Part shown: positions 23,915 through 24,715 of the stretch, piece by piece | How positions within the stretch are numbered: the first letter of the stretch is position 1 | How the letters are laid out: every line of letters begins with the position of its first letter | Source of the DNA: a virus | Strand: one strand, 5' to 3' | DNA: 24,715 nucleotides | Virus record (IMG/VR): IMGVR_UViG_3300033146_000597 | Span: 1 to 24,715 of that record | The notes under the pieces: generated by a model | The model's database searches: none | The model's input: only the letters and a program-made list of their open reading frames with translations | Told to the model about the DNA's origin: nothing | Position numbers and translations under genes: made by a program

Positions 23915-24123
23915 GAGCTATAACACTTCGATAATTTACAAACTCAATTATTAAAATTACTAATTTTAATAGTTGTTTGACTATTTATTTTGATGGTACG
24001 TAACGTCAATCATATAATAGTAAGTAAAAATATAAAATTTAGTACATTTTATATATGCGATATAATGGTATCTTATTTGAAAAAATAATAAGTAGTAAGT
24101 TCGATTCTTACATAGCTCCACCA
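23915..24123 (+). ncRNA. tRNA/tmRNA-like domain with a ~135-nt structured insert
   Basis: GAGCTAT (23915-23921) is the exact complement of ATAGCTC (24112-24118), which follows a standard T arm GTAAG-TTCGATT-CTTAC (24095-24111) and is followed by CACCA. Just before the T arm are a D-arm-like hairpin GATA-TAATGG-TATC (24059-24072) and an anticodon-like arm TTATT/AATAA with a 9-nt loop TGAAAAAAT (24073-24091). Between the 5' acceptor strand and the D-like arm lie a 14-bp hairpin (23945-23975), a compound hairpin (23980-24021) and ATATAAAAT/ATTTTATAT (24030-24054). This is a closed multibranch RNA, either tmRNA-like or a tRNA carrying an insertion after acceptor position 7. The end AGCTCCACCA is as in tmRNA and tRNA-Ala. 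Confidence 0.5.
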
Positions 24124-24175
24124 AGACATTAATATATAAACCTTTAGAATTGAAATATTCACGGTAATGTCGTTA

Positions 24176-24191
24176 AACCTTTTTAAAGGTT
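24176..24191 (+). terminator. Hairpin, possible weak terminator
   Basis: AACCTTT (24176-24182) pairs with AAAGGTT (24185-24191). It follows the tRNA-like domain and precedes the small membrane gene by 45 nt. It is not followed by a T-run, so it may be only a 3'-end stabiliser. Confidence 0.35.
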
Positions 24192-24236
24192 ACAAATTAT
24201 ATAATTAAATAGAATTATTAATTAAATACATATATT

Positions 24237-24374
24237 ATGGCAGTAATATTAATAGTATCTCTAATTGGTTGGATTCTAATAGGGATATTAAATAAGAAAT
24301 TAATTACAGGAAGCTATATAGCCACTCTTGTATTACTATTAATAGCTAATGGAACAATGTTAGCTATTATATAA
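24237..24374 (+). CDS. Small two-helix membrane protein
   Basis: A 45-residue protein. It has two hydrophobic segments (residues 2-18, AVILIVSLIGWILIGIL, and about 28-45, IATLVLLLIANGTMLAII) joined by a short NKKLITGSY turn. That is a simple hairpin membrane protein, similar in shape to many small phage membrane or holin-like proteins, but no family is recognised. The ATG follows an A/T-rich leader without Shine-Dalgarno, as expected for Bacteroidota. The gene is 45 nt after the hairpin at 24176-24191 and 52 nt before the next membrane gene, so they are probably one transcript. The codon pattern is consistent with real coding. Confidence 0.65.
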   Translation: MAVILIVSLIGWILIGILNKKLITGSYIATLVLLLIANGTMLAII

Positions 24375-24386
24375 AAAAACTTAAAT

Positions 24387-24402
24387 CCTACAATATTGTA
24401 GG
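24387..24402. repeat. 16-bp perfect palindrome
   Basis: CCTACAATATTGTAGG is self-complementary over all 16 bases. It lies between the two small membrane-protein genes, 13 nt after the first stop. It could be an operator or a short transcript hairpin; no T-run follows on the plus strand, but a run of A precedes it, which would be a T-run after the hairpin on the minus strand. Confidence 0.55.
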
Positions 24403-24426
24403 TAACAGTATAAACAAAATTAAGTT

Positions 24427-24715
24427 ATGAAAGATAACAATAATTACTCAGAAGGAGTAAAAGAATTAGCTATTTTTATAATAGCATTTTTTGTCTTTAT
24501 GCTAGTAATGACTAGCATAATGAAAGGTCAAGACAGTTGGCAACTTGCCAATGATGACTATGGAATATGTGTCCATAGTGAAGAGTCTAAAGTAGGCTCA
24601 ATAGAAGTGTTTAAATTTCAATTAGTGAAACAATTCACTTACAAATTGAAATTTAAAGGAAGTCAAGATATTAAGGTAACAGTAAACAATACTGTACTCT
24701 ATCTTAATGAAATGA
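24427..24715 (+). CDS. Partial membrane-anchored protein, C-terminus cut by window end
   Basis: An ATG at 24427 opens a frame to the window edge (96 codons visible). Residues 1-13 are polar and include KDNNNYSEG; residues 14-32 form one hydrophobic segment (LAIFIIAFFVFMLVMTSIM); the rest is a polar, beta-type domain with one Cys (ICVHSEESKVGSIEV). This suggests an N-in single-pass protein with an extracytoplasmic domain, or a signal anchor. No family is recognised. It lies 52 nt after the 45-aa membrane gene. A role in lysis or in changing the host surface is possible but not shown. Confidence 0.7.
   Translation, partial: MKDNNNYSEGVKELAIFIIAFFVFMLVMTSIMKGQDSWQLANDDYGICVHSEESKVGSIEVFKFQLVKQFTYKLKFKGSQDIKVTVNNTVLYLNEM

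Noticed and set aside
23993-24088. 31-codon frame MVRNVNHI... inside the tRNA/tmRNA-like domain, possible tag peptide
   Set aside because: It does not end in a hydrophobic degradation tag such as LAA, and it overlaps two hairpins; chance is more likely.
21040-24200. Group I or group II intron
   Set aside because: I searched by eye for a group II domain V and group I P7-type core sequences and found none that fit; a covariance search could still overturn this.
21040-24200. CRISPR array or tandem repeat block
   Set aside because: Hairpins are all different in sequence and spacing; no direct repeat of constant length is present.

Overview
The window looks like part of a large, AT-rich tailed-phage genome whose host is probably in the Bacteroidota. 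The phage is plausibly crAss-like (Crassvirales) or a related short-tailed phage. Seen directly: a terminase large subunit, a portal with a long C-terminal coiled coil, a scaffold-like protein and a capsid-like protein in head-module order; starts in A/T-rich contexts with almost no Shine-Dalgarno sequences; and a TAnnTTTG-type minus-10 box before the scaffold gene. The crAss-like assignment is inference from gene order and TerL motifs. The standard code fits, since TAA, TGA and TAG all end genes.

Layout. Positions 19384 down to 1 are a single minus-strand late block. It starts with two small proteins, then a PD-(D/E)XK nuclease, an HU-like/NUMOD-like protein, a GIY-YIG endonuclease, an unknown protein, TerL and the portal, mostly joined by 1-29 nt overlaps. 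A promoter and hairpin at 11605-11663 restart transcription into scaffold, capsid protein, an unknown protein, a connector-like protein, a coiled-coil protein and a 458-aa structural protein. An intrinsic terminator at 5543-5574 follows. Beyond it are a small structural protein and three or four fibre-region genes, two of which share an N-terminal module followed by collagen-like Gly-X-Y repeats.

Positions 19385-24715 are very different. Only about one fifth looks coding, which is striking for a phage. A 1.2-kb divergent intergenic region carries a 23-bp inverted repeat and G-rich tracts. A 150-aa plus-strand gene with a structured leader follows. About 3 kb of sequence then holds perfect or near-perfect hairpins one after another. 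Inside it lie a phage-encoded initiator tRNA (fMet), a tRNA-like element with good acceptor and T arms but no D arm, and a 205-nt domain closed by an acceptor-like helix with a T arm and a CACCA end, which resembles tmRNA or a tRNA with a large insert. There is also a 114-codon open frame without a start codon. Two small membrane-protein genes resume normal coding at 24237.

The most interesting candidate is the structured plus-strand RNA region at about 21015-24190. It resembles in kind, though not demonstrably in sequence, the large ornate phage RNAs such as GOLLD and ROOL, which are often found beside tRNAs. I could not run covariance or folding searches; the helices were found by reading.
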